Assembly (NCBI GenBank): GCA_002104905.1
Contig: MCFE01000925.1
Span: forward strand, 1 to 25,788
Origin: Basidiobolus meristosporus CBS 931.73
Taxonomy: Eukaryota > Basidiobolomycota > Basidiobolomycetes > Basidiobolales > Basidiobolaceae
Length of the DNA stretch: 25,788 bases
Direction of reading: 5' to 3'
Shown: piece by piece, positions 8,308-17,274 of the stretch
Layout of the letters: each line of letters starts with the position of its first letter
Position numbering within the stretch: position 1 is the first letter of the stretch
Position numbers and translations under genes: made by a program
Notes under the pieces: model-generated
The model's database searches: none
Seen by the model: the letters and a program-made list of their open reading frames with translations, nothing else
What the model was told of the DNA's origin: nothing

Positions 8308-8324
8308 TCCAACGGAACAAGTCT
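8300..8324 (-). repeat. Right terminal inverted repeat of Harbinger-like element
   Basis: The reverse complement begins agacttgttccgttg and ends gtgcca, matching 4086-4110 at 20 of 25 positions. It is followed by ATT, as is found just outside the left repeat. Confidence 0.7.
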
Positions 8325-8525
8325 ATTATCTGCACTGCAAATACCCCAGCTATCCACAAGTTAGCTGGCTTTTCTAGGCACCATGGATGGTATTGCTGTC
8401 ATATGTGTGAGCTTCAGGGGACTTACTCCATAACTTGCAAACATTATAATTATCCTAACATCAATGCTAAAAGCAACATCATCCTACACAGAGAGCATAA
8501 TGAAGTTGACATGCAGATACAGTAA
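8325..8525 (+). pseudogene. Tnp2/CACTA-type transposase relic, downstream half
   Basis: Directly outside the Harbinger end the plus frame reads IICTANTPAIHKLAGF, then SRHHGWYCCHMCELQG, open to a stop at 8523-8525. This is the conserved 'cDtPA.rK..GF..H....C..C' segment of Tnp2-type transposases (Transposase_21 family), including the closely spaced Cys pair. The upstream half ends at 4085. The frame between the halves is offset, so there was a separate indel. After 8525 only scraps resemble the family. Confidence 0.58.
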
Positions 8526-9000
8526 AGTCTCAAGGCTATCAGCCATTGACTAGAATATGCAATCAAGTAAGGACTGGAGATACTCATGATAGAGGGATCT
8601 GCTGGAGGAAAAGATTTGCACTAAATGCAATGCATTTTCTCCTAAGGAATATTCCTTTAATAAAGAAAAAGTTATTCATGTAGCATTTTAAGCTAAATGC
8701 ACCCTTTAAGATGCCAGGGGAACTTGAAAGAACTGGAAACATATTGGAGAGCATCTGTTACCCAAAGTACTTCACAGAAGTTTCATTCAATATTCAGATG
8801 CATACATAACAGCACAAGTGCCACAGCTGGATGAGCTTGATCTATATTTACTCAAGTAGCTTTCTGAAGCCACTTCTGCAAGGACTGCAATGGAGGCATT
8901 AGGAGTCATATGCTAATACTGTAGAAATAGTTAATCATATGTGAATCTATGGTTTTGTTGCATTGCACATTTAGATTTTGCCAGGCTCATGCAGTGTACT
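8526..9000. other. No clear gene; decayed transposon sequence
   Basis: No open frame of note is present. It may include the decayed end of the Tnp2-type relic. Toward 8960-9000 it passes into the LTR-like 5' edge of family U copy Y. Confidence 0.35.
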
Positions 9001-10901
9001 GTTGTGAGGGGAGATATGCTCCTAATCCATCAGTGAGCCATCTTCTTTAGAGCTTTCACTCTGTGGGTCATATTCAGAAGGCTGAGCCTAGCCTAAAGGC
9101 ATAACAAACTTACCGGAATCAGTTTGTGCAAGGTGAGAAGTACAGCCAGGATTGATTAAGAAGCTATCAAGTTGACTGCAAGATATAGCTAGTACAGTAG
9201 CAACTGATAATTGCTCAAATATGACTTGTGTGGCAAAGCACTGGCCATGATCCTTGCAATACCTTCCATACTGTCTGTGTGCTTCATAGCTAAGAGGCAT
9301 GTTACATTAGCAACATAGTTATTTTCCCTTCTCTTATGGCATTGAACCAAAGAAGTCTTGCACACAGGCAAAAAGCTTGGCACTTAGCAATGTGTTGCTA
9401 ATATATCAATATCTTGTCAATACTCAGGTGATTATAAGCCAGTCACGTGTTTGAGGGATTGTACCTATGTGAATGTAAGAATCATTGAAGACCCACCAAA
9501 GTAAGCATCATAAACTAAGCTGTAGCACCACATATACACATATATGTAATACTATTTCCTACTTGGTTTGACTCACTTCCACATACATGTAGCCAAAAAT
9601 AAAGTAAGGTTGTCTGGTCTCTAGCCAAACCGCATTGTAAACAATAGCAGAAAATATTTGTCCAACAGCTTCCACTGACAACAAGTGGGGCTACATCCAA
9701 AAATAACATGTTGTAGATGCACCCACTGAAGGTATAACATGGACTCCTCAGGCTCTCCATCAAGTCGGCAATTAAGAATCTTTGTAAAGCCATAAGACAA
9801 CCATATTGTGCTGGCAGATGAGAATGTAGCAAATGCAGTATCTCTGGTGGAAGACTCACAAATGACTGTCATAACATCACCACTACCAGTATTAACAAGT
9901 GTGTTGGCAGCTCATACCAAAGCATTGATGAGGCAATTAGTCACAATGGCTCATAAATTAGATGCAATGGATCAGTGAAAACAAGAAGCAGTCCAGAGAC
10001 AGGATGAGTGATAAGATGTGTGGAGCAATCAATATATCAGGTAGAGAATGCAGTACCTAGGCAGCAAAGAAGGACCTTAAGTAGCTCAATGTCATAGCCA
10101 AGAATTAAGCAACTTATTAATGTAACAGCAGAGAGAGGCACCATAGTCTCTGAAGCACAATAACAGTGCCCAAAGATAAAGCTCACAGAAGAACCTATCA
10201 CAACATGGGAGGGAGAGACTGCAGTACATATTCCCAAGATTACAATCAAAAGACAATGAATATCTGTGATGCTGGTGAGTACAATGTTAGAGCATGGGCT
10301 AGTATTTCACGGCTGTTAGAAGTCTAGCATGACATCACCTCAATGCTTGAATACCATGGGAACATCAGGAGCTCAAGGCCAAACAAAATGCTCTTGGCCT
10401 GATCTATAAACATTATACAGGACTCAAGGAAGTAAAGGACCTTGGGCTGGCTTTAGTATGCATAGTAAGTTTCTTAAGAGTAGCAGGAACATTTAAAAGC
10501 AGATGAAAAAGGGTAAAAATCAGCAACTTTCTGAAGAGCTTGTTATAGGCAAAACTAAAAGCTTCAAACAAGCTGGAAAGAAGTATTAGGTAGCAAGAAG
10601 AGTCCAGCAAGCAACAAGCAGGCAGAAACAGGTGCATCAGTGCAGCATTTGTGAAGAAAATATAGTTCAACATAAGAAGCACTCAGTCAAAGTAGCAGTG
10701 AAGGACCTGGAGTAAGATTCATTGCTTTATAACAAGCTTGTCATATGCTGGGGAGGAAGCACAAAGCAAGTGGCAACAAGATATTAGATTGCTGGGAGAG
10801 TGCAGGTCAAATATGATGGAAATAAACTGATTTTTATGCATGCAAAGTAAGTAGTTGATTGAATCAGGAGGAAAGGAGTGTGAAAAAGAGGAAATAGCCA
10901 A
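9001..10901 (+). repeat. Family U repeat, copy Y (plus sense)
   Basis: The left edge (to about 9059, 'ccatcagtgagccatcttctttagag') matches the 3' end of the LTR at 12404 in reverse complement. The match continues inward: 9060-9560 matches 11880-12400 inverted, 9740-10240 matches 2300-3100 inverted, and 10500-10900 matches 11160-11350 and 600-930 inverted. Shared landmarks include 'tgagtattgacaag' and 'taagagaaggga' (on the minus strand of this copy). The copy faces copy X head-on. It contains the best-preserved start of the family U protein. Confidence 0.6.
9863..10700 (+). pseudogene. Family U protein remnant (copy Y)
   Basis: The plus translation gives TVITSPLPVL, MRQLVTMAHKLDAMDQ and EAVQRQDE. 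After frame changes it gives ENAVPRQQRRTL, then EEPITTWEGETAVHIPKI (parallel to EKPITAWEGDTAIFISKL in copy X), then NICDAGEYNVRAWASI, then NQQLSEELVIGKTKSFKQ and a basic module. A coiled-coil-like, Gln-rich start followed by a WEG segment and basic repeats is seen in all three copies where the region survives. No known domain is recognised. A Gag-like role is possible because the frame lies downstream of an LTR-like end in the same sense, but this is inference. Confidence 0.42.
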
Positions 10902-11159
10902 TCAATGTACACAAACTTAGGAGATGATATCATGTCAAGTATCAGAAGGTTAGAGAATATTCAGAGAACCAATTAAAAGTCAATATGAATTGTTGCAATG
11001 AAAAATTTTGACCAAGTAGTTTGCAAAATCTTAAGTGCGGTCATTTTTCAACAGTCTTTGCACAATGTCTTGATGAGATTAATATCTCCTAGTCATGGGA
11101 TTTTCATATTGTGACAGTCTTTGGACAGGATTATCACAATTATTTCTTATTTGGTAATG
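10902..11159. other. Spacer at the centre of the large palindrome
   Basis: This is about 260 bp of AT-rich sequence between the inward-facing ends of copies Y and X. I see no gene and no match to the arms. Confidence 0.45.
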
Positions 11160-11212
11160 TTATACTGGTGCATCTATTTCTGCCAGCTTATCCCTTACCT
11201 GCATGCTTCTAG

Positions 11213-11640
11213 CTATCTGATATCTCCTTGCAACTTGTGTAAAGCTTTTGGCCCTGATGTAAAAAGCTCAGGAGGCAGTTGCTGATTTTCAGCCATTTTG
11301 CCCTTGTTTTTTTTGCCTTTGGTAGCTTCTGCTATTCTTCTGATACTCTCTTGGTATGCCCATGCAAGCCCAAATCTTTTTGCTTGTTTGAAACCAGGGT
11401 ATTGCTCATGGAGCATCTCAAGTACATTCTGGTTGGCCCAGAGCTCCCAACTGTTGCAGAGTATTCCAGCATATATGTGGTAGCATGCCAGACTACTCAT
11501 GGCCTCTTTGCTATTAGCCTACTCTGCAATGTGGCATTTAACCGTATCACAAGTCTTTTGTATCTTGTAACTTGGAAGCTTTGATATGAAGATTGCAGTA
11601 TCCCCCTCCCATGCTGTGATAGGTTTTTCTATGACCCTTA
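11213..11640 (-). pseudogene. Family U protein remnant (copy X)
   Basis: From about 11640 the minus frame gives EKPITAWEGDTAIFISKL, KTCDTVKCHIAE, one stop, then an open stretch of 95 residues: SSLACYHIYAGIL, WELWANQNVLEMLHEQY, KRFGLAWAYQESIRRI, then a Lys-rich KGKKNKGK and NQQLPPELFTSG. This is the cleanest piece of the family: helical, with tryptophans, and basic in the middle. Copies Y and Z give parallel segments. I do not recognise the family. The parallel between copies at protein level argues that it was a real protein. Confidence 0.5.
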
Positions 11641-12266
11641 TTTGCTGGCAATTTTTGAGTTATATGTTTGCTGCACTCTGATCTGCCTGAGAATTATGGA
11701 AAGCTTGTGGCTCCACAGAGATTTTCAATTACCCACTTGACTGAAAGCCTTAGGAGTCTGTATTAGTACCTTCAGAAGGCATACTGTCACAGTGGTCTTT
11801 TTTATATATGGCCCTACTTGTCACACTCAGTGACAAAGAAAGCTGTTGACCAAGATATACTTTGAATTAAGTCAGACTAAAGGGCAAGTAGTTACATATA
11901 AGTGTTTATGGCGCCACAGCTGTAGCAATAATGTTTACTATGGCAGGTCATCATTACATCTTGCATTAAAGTAGGCGCAATATCTCATATAGAAGACTGT
12001 CCTAATATTATATGAGTATTGACAAGAAAGTGATATACAGCATTGATTTGCTGAGTGTTAGGCTGTTGGCCCCACAGACAAGCCTACCTTGATTTGACAC
12101 TGTAAGAGAAGGGAATGCAACCTTACAGCTATTACAACAGGCCTCCCAGCAATCAGGCATATAGATATTGTAGGAAGTATTACATCAATGTGACCAGTGT
12201 TTTGCAATACAAGGCATATTTGAGCATTGATTAGTCACTACCGTCCCAAGAGCATCTGACCAGCAA

Positions 12267-12329
12267 CCTGATACTTTTATATCTGCACCTACTTGACACC
12301 TGATACTTCTATATCTGCACCTACTTGCA
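12267..12329. repeat. Tandem duplication, 32 and 31 bp
   Basis: Unit 1 (12267-12298) and unit 2 (12299-12329) share cctgatactt, then tatatctgcacctacttg, with one substitution and one indel. It lies in copy X close to the LTR edge and is absent from copy Y. Confidence 0.85.
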
Positions 12330-12403
12330 CTTGTCACCTTGTACTAACTGAGTAAGGTGAGTCTGTGACACCTTTTGTGTTCATCTGAAACCAGCCTGCA
12401 TGG

Positions 12404-12976
12404 TGTTATCTCTGAAGAAGAAGGCTCACTGATGGATTGTGAGCCTCTCTCACCTCACCACTATTATGAATAGACACAAGGCACAAGTGTTGAGCCAAGC
12501 AAGGCAGGACCAGGAAATGGCCTAGGTTTGGGTTCTATAGGGCAAGGCAGATTCCTAACCAAGGCTGTTTGCTCAAAACCTGTGCTCATCAGATCAAGGA
12601 ATACACAAGGGGGATAGGACTATATGTACTTTTTGGCTATATGGATGTCAAGAGATATTGGCTAAAACTGACATGGTTCTGTGGTGGGGCACAGTAAGTG
12701 TACTGAGATAGATATATACTAAAGAACAGACTAGAATATCATATGGGGATATGCCAGGTGTCAGCAGATCATGTGACTAGACATTTGCCATATATGGTAC
12801 TGTACTACATAGATTTCACTGGGATGCTTCCATACAATGTTTCATTGTTCAGCATTGCCTGATAACTTTCAAAGGTTGCTGAATTGCAGTAGAGATTTCT
12901 CAAAAGAACTGGGATTTCTTCACCAACTTGACTTGACCAGATCATGAAAGGTTAAGAATTTCATGTGAGCATGGCA
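12404..12976 (-). repeat. LTR of chromovirus element 3 (minus orientation)
   Basis: On the minus strand it starts TGCCATGCTCACATGA (compare TGTCATGACCACATGA at 3116) at 12976 and ends GATAACA at 12404. The pol frame upstream ends SEEENNAMLT-stop, overlapping the LTR start. The purine-rich Glu codons act as polypurine tract, as in many fungal chromoviruses. The left end is set by the TG...CA rule and is approximate. The matching 5' LTR of element 3 would lie beyond the right edge of the window. Confidence 0.6.
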
Positions 12977-14060
12977 TTATTCTCCTCTTCTGAGAGGCTT
13001 TTCTCAAGCTTTTGCCACTGGCTTGTTGGGTATGTCTGGTGAAATAGTGCAACTAGATCTTGGCAGTTTGTTAGATTTGTTGCTAGTTCCCAAAATTGAA
13101 TGCTTGGGCTATATCTGATGCAGTCTATCAAGTAGTAAGGTTGGGTTCTGATGTACTTTCAATTTAGTCCTTGCTGAACTTCAAACTGTTGGTATATGTC
13201 TACTTGGGTGGCTGGGGGACTTACCAGGTGCTGGTTGGGTAGAGTACTTTCATGGAATGGTTCTAGGAGGGATACATGCAACATGTCAAGGATATTCATA
13301 CTTGGTGGTAACTGTAGTTGGTATATAATTGGCCTTAGTTTCTTTCTTGATCCTGAATAGACCTAGTTTCTTGTTGTCTAATTTGTTGCAAGGGCAGCTG
13401 ATAGCAATGTTTCTTCCCAGAGCCATACTATATCTCCTTGATTAAGCTTGGGACTAGGCTGCTGTTTGTTGTCTGCAAATGTCTTGCACCCTTTCTGGGC
13501 TAAGAATAGTACTTTCTAGAGTATTTCTTGGATTTCAAGAATTGTTGACACATGTTCAGCTGCTGGGAGCTCATAGGGTATGCTGTAAGCTGAATATCTA
13601 ATTGCAGATGAAAACCATAGATTGCATATAATGGGGTGAGACCAGATGCACCATGACATGATTTGTTAAAGGCAAATTCTGCAGGTAGTGGCAGCTAGAT
13701 CTAGTTGTCTTGCTGATAGTTGATATAACAACAAAGATATTGCTTAAGAATCTGGCTAATTCTTTCAGATGACCATCTGACTGAGGATGGAAAGCAGTTG
13801 AGAGCTTGAATTGTGTGCTAAGATATTGCATGAAGTGTTTCCAGAATATTGATATGGGTGGGGGCTCCCTATCAGATAAAATGTCACTGAGGAGACCAAG
13901 GAGCCAGAAAATGCTCTTGATTGCTAAGTGGGCAGTCTCCTTGGCATCTTTACTCTTGGAGCAGGGAAAAAAGAAAGCCATTGCTGTCAGTCTATCTGCC
14001 ACCACTAGGACTGATTTGAAGAAGGATTGGAGAGGTCCATATGGCTAGTGTTTGGCAGAT
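12961..14060 (-). pseudogene. Element 3 integrase core and chromodomain
   Basis: The minus translation has VVADRLTAMAFFFPCSK, then the second catalytic Asp in DILSDRE, FWKHFMQYLSTQFKLS, then FHPQSDGHLKELARF with the catalytic Glu (open stretch 14005-13598). It then passes through several stops into PSPKLNQGDIVWLW, NILDMLHVSLLEPFHE and a chromodomain-like end (FEVQ, LIDCIRYSPSIQFWELATN, LVALFHQTYP). This is the integrase-plus-chromodomain end of a Ty3/Gypsy chromovirus, which targets cDNA insertion to chromatin. The stretch expected to hold the first catalytic Asp (DFI motif) is missing: the text jumps from PYGPLQ to SVLVVADRL. It is clearly dead. Confidence 0.78.
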
Positions 14061-15019
14061 TTTGCATAATGACATGTTTCACAGGATTGGAGGTACTCAT
14101 TGACAAGGGATATCATCTTGGGCCACCTGAAATCTCTCTTGATTGCATTCATAGTTTTGGCAGTACAAAATGTCCTGCAGCCATTGAATTGTGGCAAGAA
14201 TTGATGATCTCCAGCTGGTTATCAAGGCCTAAGACATATAGTTGGCACTTGTGGTATATAATGTCTTTGACCATATATAGGTACTGGAGGTTTGGGAACT
14301 TGGGTGGCAGGTCAATGGAAGACTTGAGATACTCCTGATTGTTGCAACTGTGCAATTGGTGGCTTGGCTTATCTTGACCTTTTGAAGGAGTTAGTGAGTA
14401 ATAATTCAGGAGGATTGAGTTGCAAGGAGTTCACAGTGTCTTTTGTTGAGTATATGGTTCTTCATTTGCAAACAGGCATCATCCCCTTCTTCAAAGGAAA
14501 ACTCCACTTTTCTGGAGAGGGCATCAGTTTTCCTTGTTTTAGACCTGGTCTATAGGTGATGGCCTAGTCAGAGCTGGACAGAAAGAGGATCCATATAACT
14601 TCTCTGTGGTTCAGTACTTTGAGGTGGTAAAGTACTTAAGGCTTTTATGGTCACAGAAGGTCATTGTCTGCTGGGCTTCACCATTGAGGCCATGTCTCCA
14701 TTGTTCAAAGGCAACAATAATTGCTGGTAGTTCCTTGCCATGGATCTCATAGTTTACTTCTGCCAAGTAAAGTTCAGAGAGTAGAAGGCAACAGGGTGTA
14801 GCACATTCTTGGCATCATACCAGGAAAGGATAGCACCATGAGTAAAGTCAAAGGAACTGATTGCTATGGTAAAAGTTTACCAATGTTCAGGGTGGGCAAG
14901 CAGTAGGTTGGACAAGAAGGACTTCTTAATGGAATGGCCCAGACTATTGCTCATTACAGGCTAAGGGCAGATTCTCCTGGGTGAGCTTTGTCAATGGAGG
15001 TACTATCTTAGAGTAGTTG
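14050..15019 (-). pseudogene. Element 3 RNase H and integrase zinc region
   Basis: From 15019 the minus text reads SNYSKIVPPLTKLTQ (the link after RT), then broken text, HPVAFYSLNFTLAEVNYEIHG (20 residues or fewer cited here: AFYSLNFTLAEVNYEIHG), KELPAIIVAFEQWRHGL and FCDHKSLKYFTT. These are RNase H landmarks with the Glu and Asp positions. The His-rich CHNSMAAGHFVLPKL and SCETCHYAK follow, the H2C2 zinc region of integrase. Stops are scattered. The right border at 15019/15020 abuts the displaced end of element 2. About 50 bp of element 3 coding sequence (the QSFLGFANFYRRF-type segment) is missing between here and 23558. Confidence 0.72.
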
Positions 15020-15127
15020 CTAAAGTTGATAGTGTTCTCCTGAATCTCTTTTCTTGTGATACCAATATCATGATGGTTCAGTATTATTAACAAGTCTTGT
15101 AAGCTTGAGTCTGTCCCTATGCACTAA
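15020..15127 (-). mobile_element. Displaced 3' end of element 2
   Basis: The minus text reads LVHRDRLKLTRL, NNTEPS-stop, YWYHKKRDSGEHYQL-stop. This is the integrase C-terminus that in element 1 reads LVHRDRLKHARL, AENTEPSRYWYHKKRDSGE, PSQL-stop. Similarity runs through the stop codon and ceases where the polypurine tract and 3' LTR should be. The rest of element 2 resumes at 20064 across element 1. The pieces share ctaa at the break, which is the target duplication of element 1. Confidence 0.82.
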
Positions 15128-15495
15128 TGTTACAAGTCTTGGTATAAGAGTTGTAGAGGAATAGGGAGTTTAGCTAGTATTGTATTCACTAAAACTTGAA
15201 CTGATTTTTATTGAGGTTACAGCAACTCCTTATATACATTTTGCCAGATCAATTGCTGACTAACTGTATTTCCTAATGTAGGTTGTGGCTGATGACTCAT
15301 TTGATTGCATCATCATCACCCAATAAGATCCTACTTAATATATCTATTTCTGTCTGATAAGGATCTGCTGATTCATTTGCTGACTAATGCTACTGATTTC
15401 ATAGATAATACTGATATACTGATAACCTAAACATATACTAATTGATTTGACTAAAAACTGATCAAACTTAAACATTCAAGCAGCAGATCATAACA
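15128..15495 (-). repeat. Element 1, 3' LTR
   Basis: This 368-bp LTR is TGTTATGATC...GACTTGTAACA on the minus strand. It has a TATA-like tatataag and an aataaaaat signal in the expected order (minus strand). It is the same length as its partner at 19696-20063. Confidence 0.93.
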
Positions 15496-15507
15496 TTCTC
15501 CCCTACT
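15496..15507 (-). other. Polypurine tract of element 1
   Basis: agtaggggagaa on the minus strand lies immediately upstream of the 3' LTR. It starts within the stop codon that ends the integrase frame. This is the usual plus-strand DNA primer site of LTR retrotransposons. Confidence 0.8.
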
Positions 15508-16506
15508 AAAGTTGAGAGGGTTCTCCTGAATCTCTTTTCTTGTGATACCAATATCTTGATGGTTCAGTATTTTCAGCAAGTCTTGCATGCTTGAGTCTGT
15601 CCCTATGCACTAAGTCTTCCCGGATATTACCTTGTTTGTCCACCAGTTGTAAGTTGCAAATGGACATTCTCTGATGATCTTGAATGGTCCTGTCCATTGT
15701 GGCTCAAACTTCTTCCAAGTGTTGTTTCTTAGCAATACAAAGTTCCCAACTGTCAATGCTTCTGGTGCTATAGTCTTATCAAATCTCTGCTTCATCTTTT
15801 CTGCATTTTGAGATACTTTGGTCTGTGCCTCTTGACGTCTTTGTTCCAGTTGCTGGTGTCTACTTGGCTGACTGAGTTCATCTTCTATGGTGTCTGTAAG
15901 CTTTGGTTGTGTGAGATCTCCTGGAATTCTTGGTTCACATCCATAAACTAAGTAAAATGGTGATTGCTGGGTGGTGTTGTGTACTCTGACTCTGCATGCA
16001 AAGAGTGCTTGATCCATATACTCATCCCATCTACTGACAACTCCATTTGCATACTTGGTCAGCATTTTTCCAAATAATCCATTAAACCGCTCAGTGACTC
16101 CATTAGTTCTGGGGTGATATGCCAAGGTTTTCAAGTGTCTGATCTGCTGCATTTCCAGGTAAGCCTCTATTGTCTTTGCCATAAAGTTTGCACCTCTATC
16201 AGATAAGATCTCCACAGGGCATCCAAACTTCATCAGGATCTCATGGTAAATGAAACTTGCAACTTCTTGTTCACTGGCTATTGGTACAGCTTTAGCAACT
16301 GGCCATTTAGTGGCATGGTCAATAGCTACTAGGATCCAACGGTTGCATTTCCTGGTAGTTGGCAGTCTTCCAATAAAGTCAATTCCCCATCTCTCAAATG
16401 GTTGTACAGGCTCCAAAGGGAAGAGTTTGGCAATTCTTTGTGGCTGGCCTTGATTGATTTGGCAGTTTGGGCATGTTTTCACCAGCTTCTCAATATCTTG
16501 TTTCAT
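15506..16506 (-). pseudogene. Element 1 integrase
   Basis: The open stretch 16506-15610 encodes 298 residues. The start of the zinc-binding region lies just upstream, before the TGA. The C-x2-C half (CPNCQ, residues 12-16) is followed by the catalytic triad: D43 in GIDFIGRLP, D103 in LSDRGANF and E139 in NGVTERFNG, the last two 35 residues apart as in the D,D-35-E family. After WTGPFKIIRECPFATY the frame is lost by one missing base (element 2 has it). The C-terminus continues in the next frame (QLVDKQGNIRED, then KRDSGEPSQL-stop), ending at 15506 beside the polypurine tract. The enzyme would insert cDNA into the genome. The catalytic residues are intact, but a TGA upstream and the frameshift break the polyprotein. 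Confidence 0.88.
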
Positions 16507-17274
16507 TCAGGGCCACCATGCTCTGGCTTTCACAAGGCTATAGGTTCCTTCAATCCCAAGATGTCCATATTCATTGTGTAGCTTATGTATTAAATCCAGG
16601 CAAGCAACATAAGGACAATAGGAAATAGGGCTTCCATCAACAATTTGGTAGAGTGTTTCATCCTGTACAACAAATTTGCTGGCTTCATCACGGATTATCT
16701 TCTTGATATCTTCATCCACCTCATTAGGAATGGCTTGGTCCTCCAAGTACTTTGGTAATAGGCTAGGCCAATCTGATTCATGCACCAAGTTGAGTTGTGC
16801 AACTTGATCTAATCTTGATAAGGCATCAGCAACCGTGTTGTTTTTTCCAGGGCAGTAGACAATCTCCAGGTCAAATTGCTGAATGTATTCACTCCATCTT
16901 GTCATTCTTCTAGAGAGTACCTTCTGAGTAAATATATACTTGAGGGAGGCATGATCAGTCTTCACAGTGCATTTGACTCCTTCAATATAGCATCTCCATG
17001 TCTTCAAACAGTGTATTATAGCAAGCATCTCCTTCTCATGGACTGGATAGTTTTGTTCTGCTGAGTTCAGTTTCTTGGATTCAAAGGCAACAGGGTAGTC
17101 CTTTCCCTTGTGTTCTTGGCTCAGCACTCCACCAATTGCATAATCTGAAGCATCTGTGCACAGAGTGAACTCTTTTCTGAAGTCTGGTATTCTTAGGCTT
17201 GGCAGCTTAGCAAGTTCATTCTTGAGCGTCTGGAAGGCAGTCTCACAAGCTATGTCCCACTTGTAGGTATTGTC
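16507..17274 (-). pseudogene. Element 1 RNase H and integrase H2C2 start
   Basis: This lies between a TAA (17275-17277) and a TGA (16507-16509). The frame encodes TDASDYAIGGVLSQ with the first RNase H Asp, KEMLAIIHCLKTWRCY with the Glu, TVKTDHASLKYIF and VADALSRLDQ with the remaining Asps, so the RNase H active site is complete. It then gives HKLHNEYGHLGIEG, the His pair of the integrase zinc region, up to ARAWWP-stop. In element 2 the TAA position is AAA (Lys) and the TGA position is AGA (Arg), so both stops are single changes specific to this copy. RNase H would remove the RNA strand during cDNA synthesis. Confidence 0.87.

Larger units (their letters stand above)
4086..8324. mobile_element. 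PIF/Harbinger-like DNA transposon, 4.24 kb
   Basis: The boundaries come from a terminal inverted repeat: 25 bp at 4086-4110 match the reverse complement of 8300-8324 at 20 of 25 positions, the outer 11 perfectly (agacttgttcc). The flanks are ATT on both sides (4083-4085, 8325-8327). Shifted by one base the flanks are TTAT on both sides, so the exact target duplication is ambiguous but AT-rich, like the TWA target known for the superfamily. Inside are a DDE transposase (plus) and a divergent second gene (minus), the two-gene plan typical of PIF/Harbinger. The sequence on either side reads as one Tnp2-type relic. A solo LTR lies inside. Each gene carries one premature stop, so the copy is probably not autonomous. 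Confidence 0.72.
11160..12403 (-). repeat. Family U repeat, copy X (minus sense)
   Basis: This copy is in the same orientation as copy Z and inverted relative to copy Y. It is shorter than Y, lacking about 0.6 kb that would hold the protein start. Its right edge abuts the LTR at 12404, and similarity to copy Y runs through that edge into the LTR. This indicates that the family is the internal region following such an LTR. The far side of the same LTR carries the 3' end of chromovirus element 3. Confidence 0.6.

Noticed and set aside
9515-9872. Overlapping minus-strand open frames
   Set aside because: They run opposite to the family U coding sense and show no protein-level conservation between copies.
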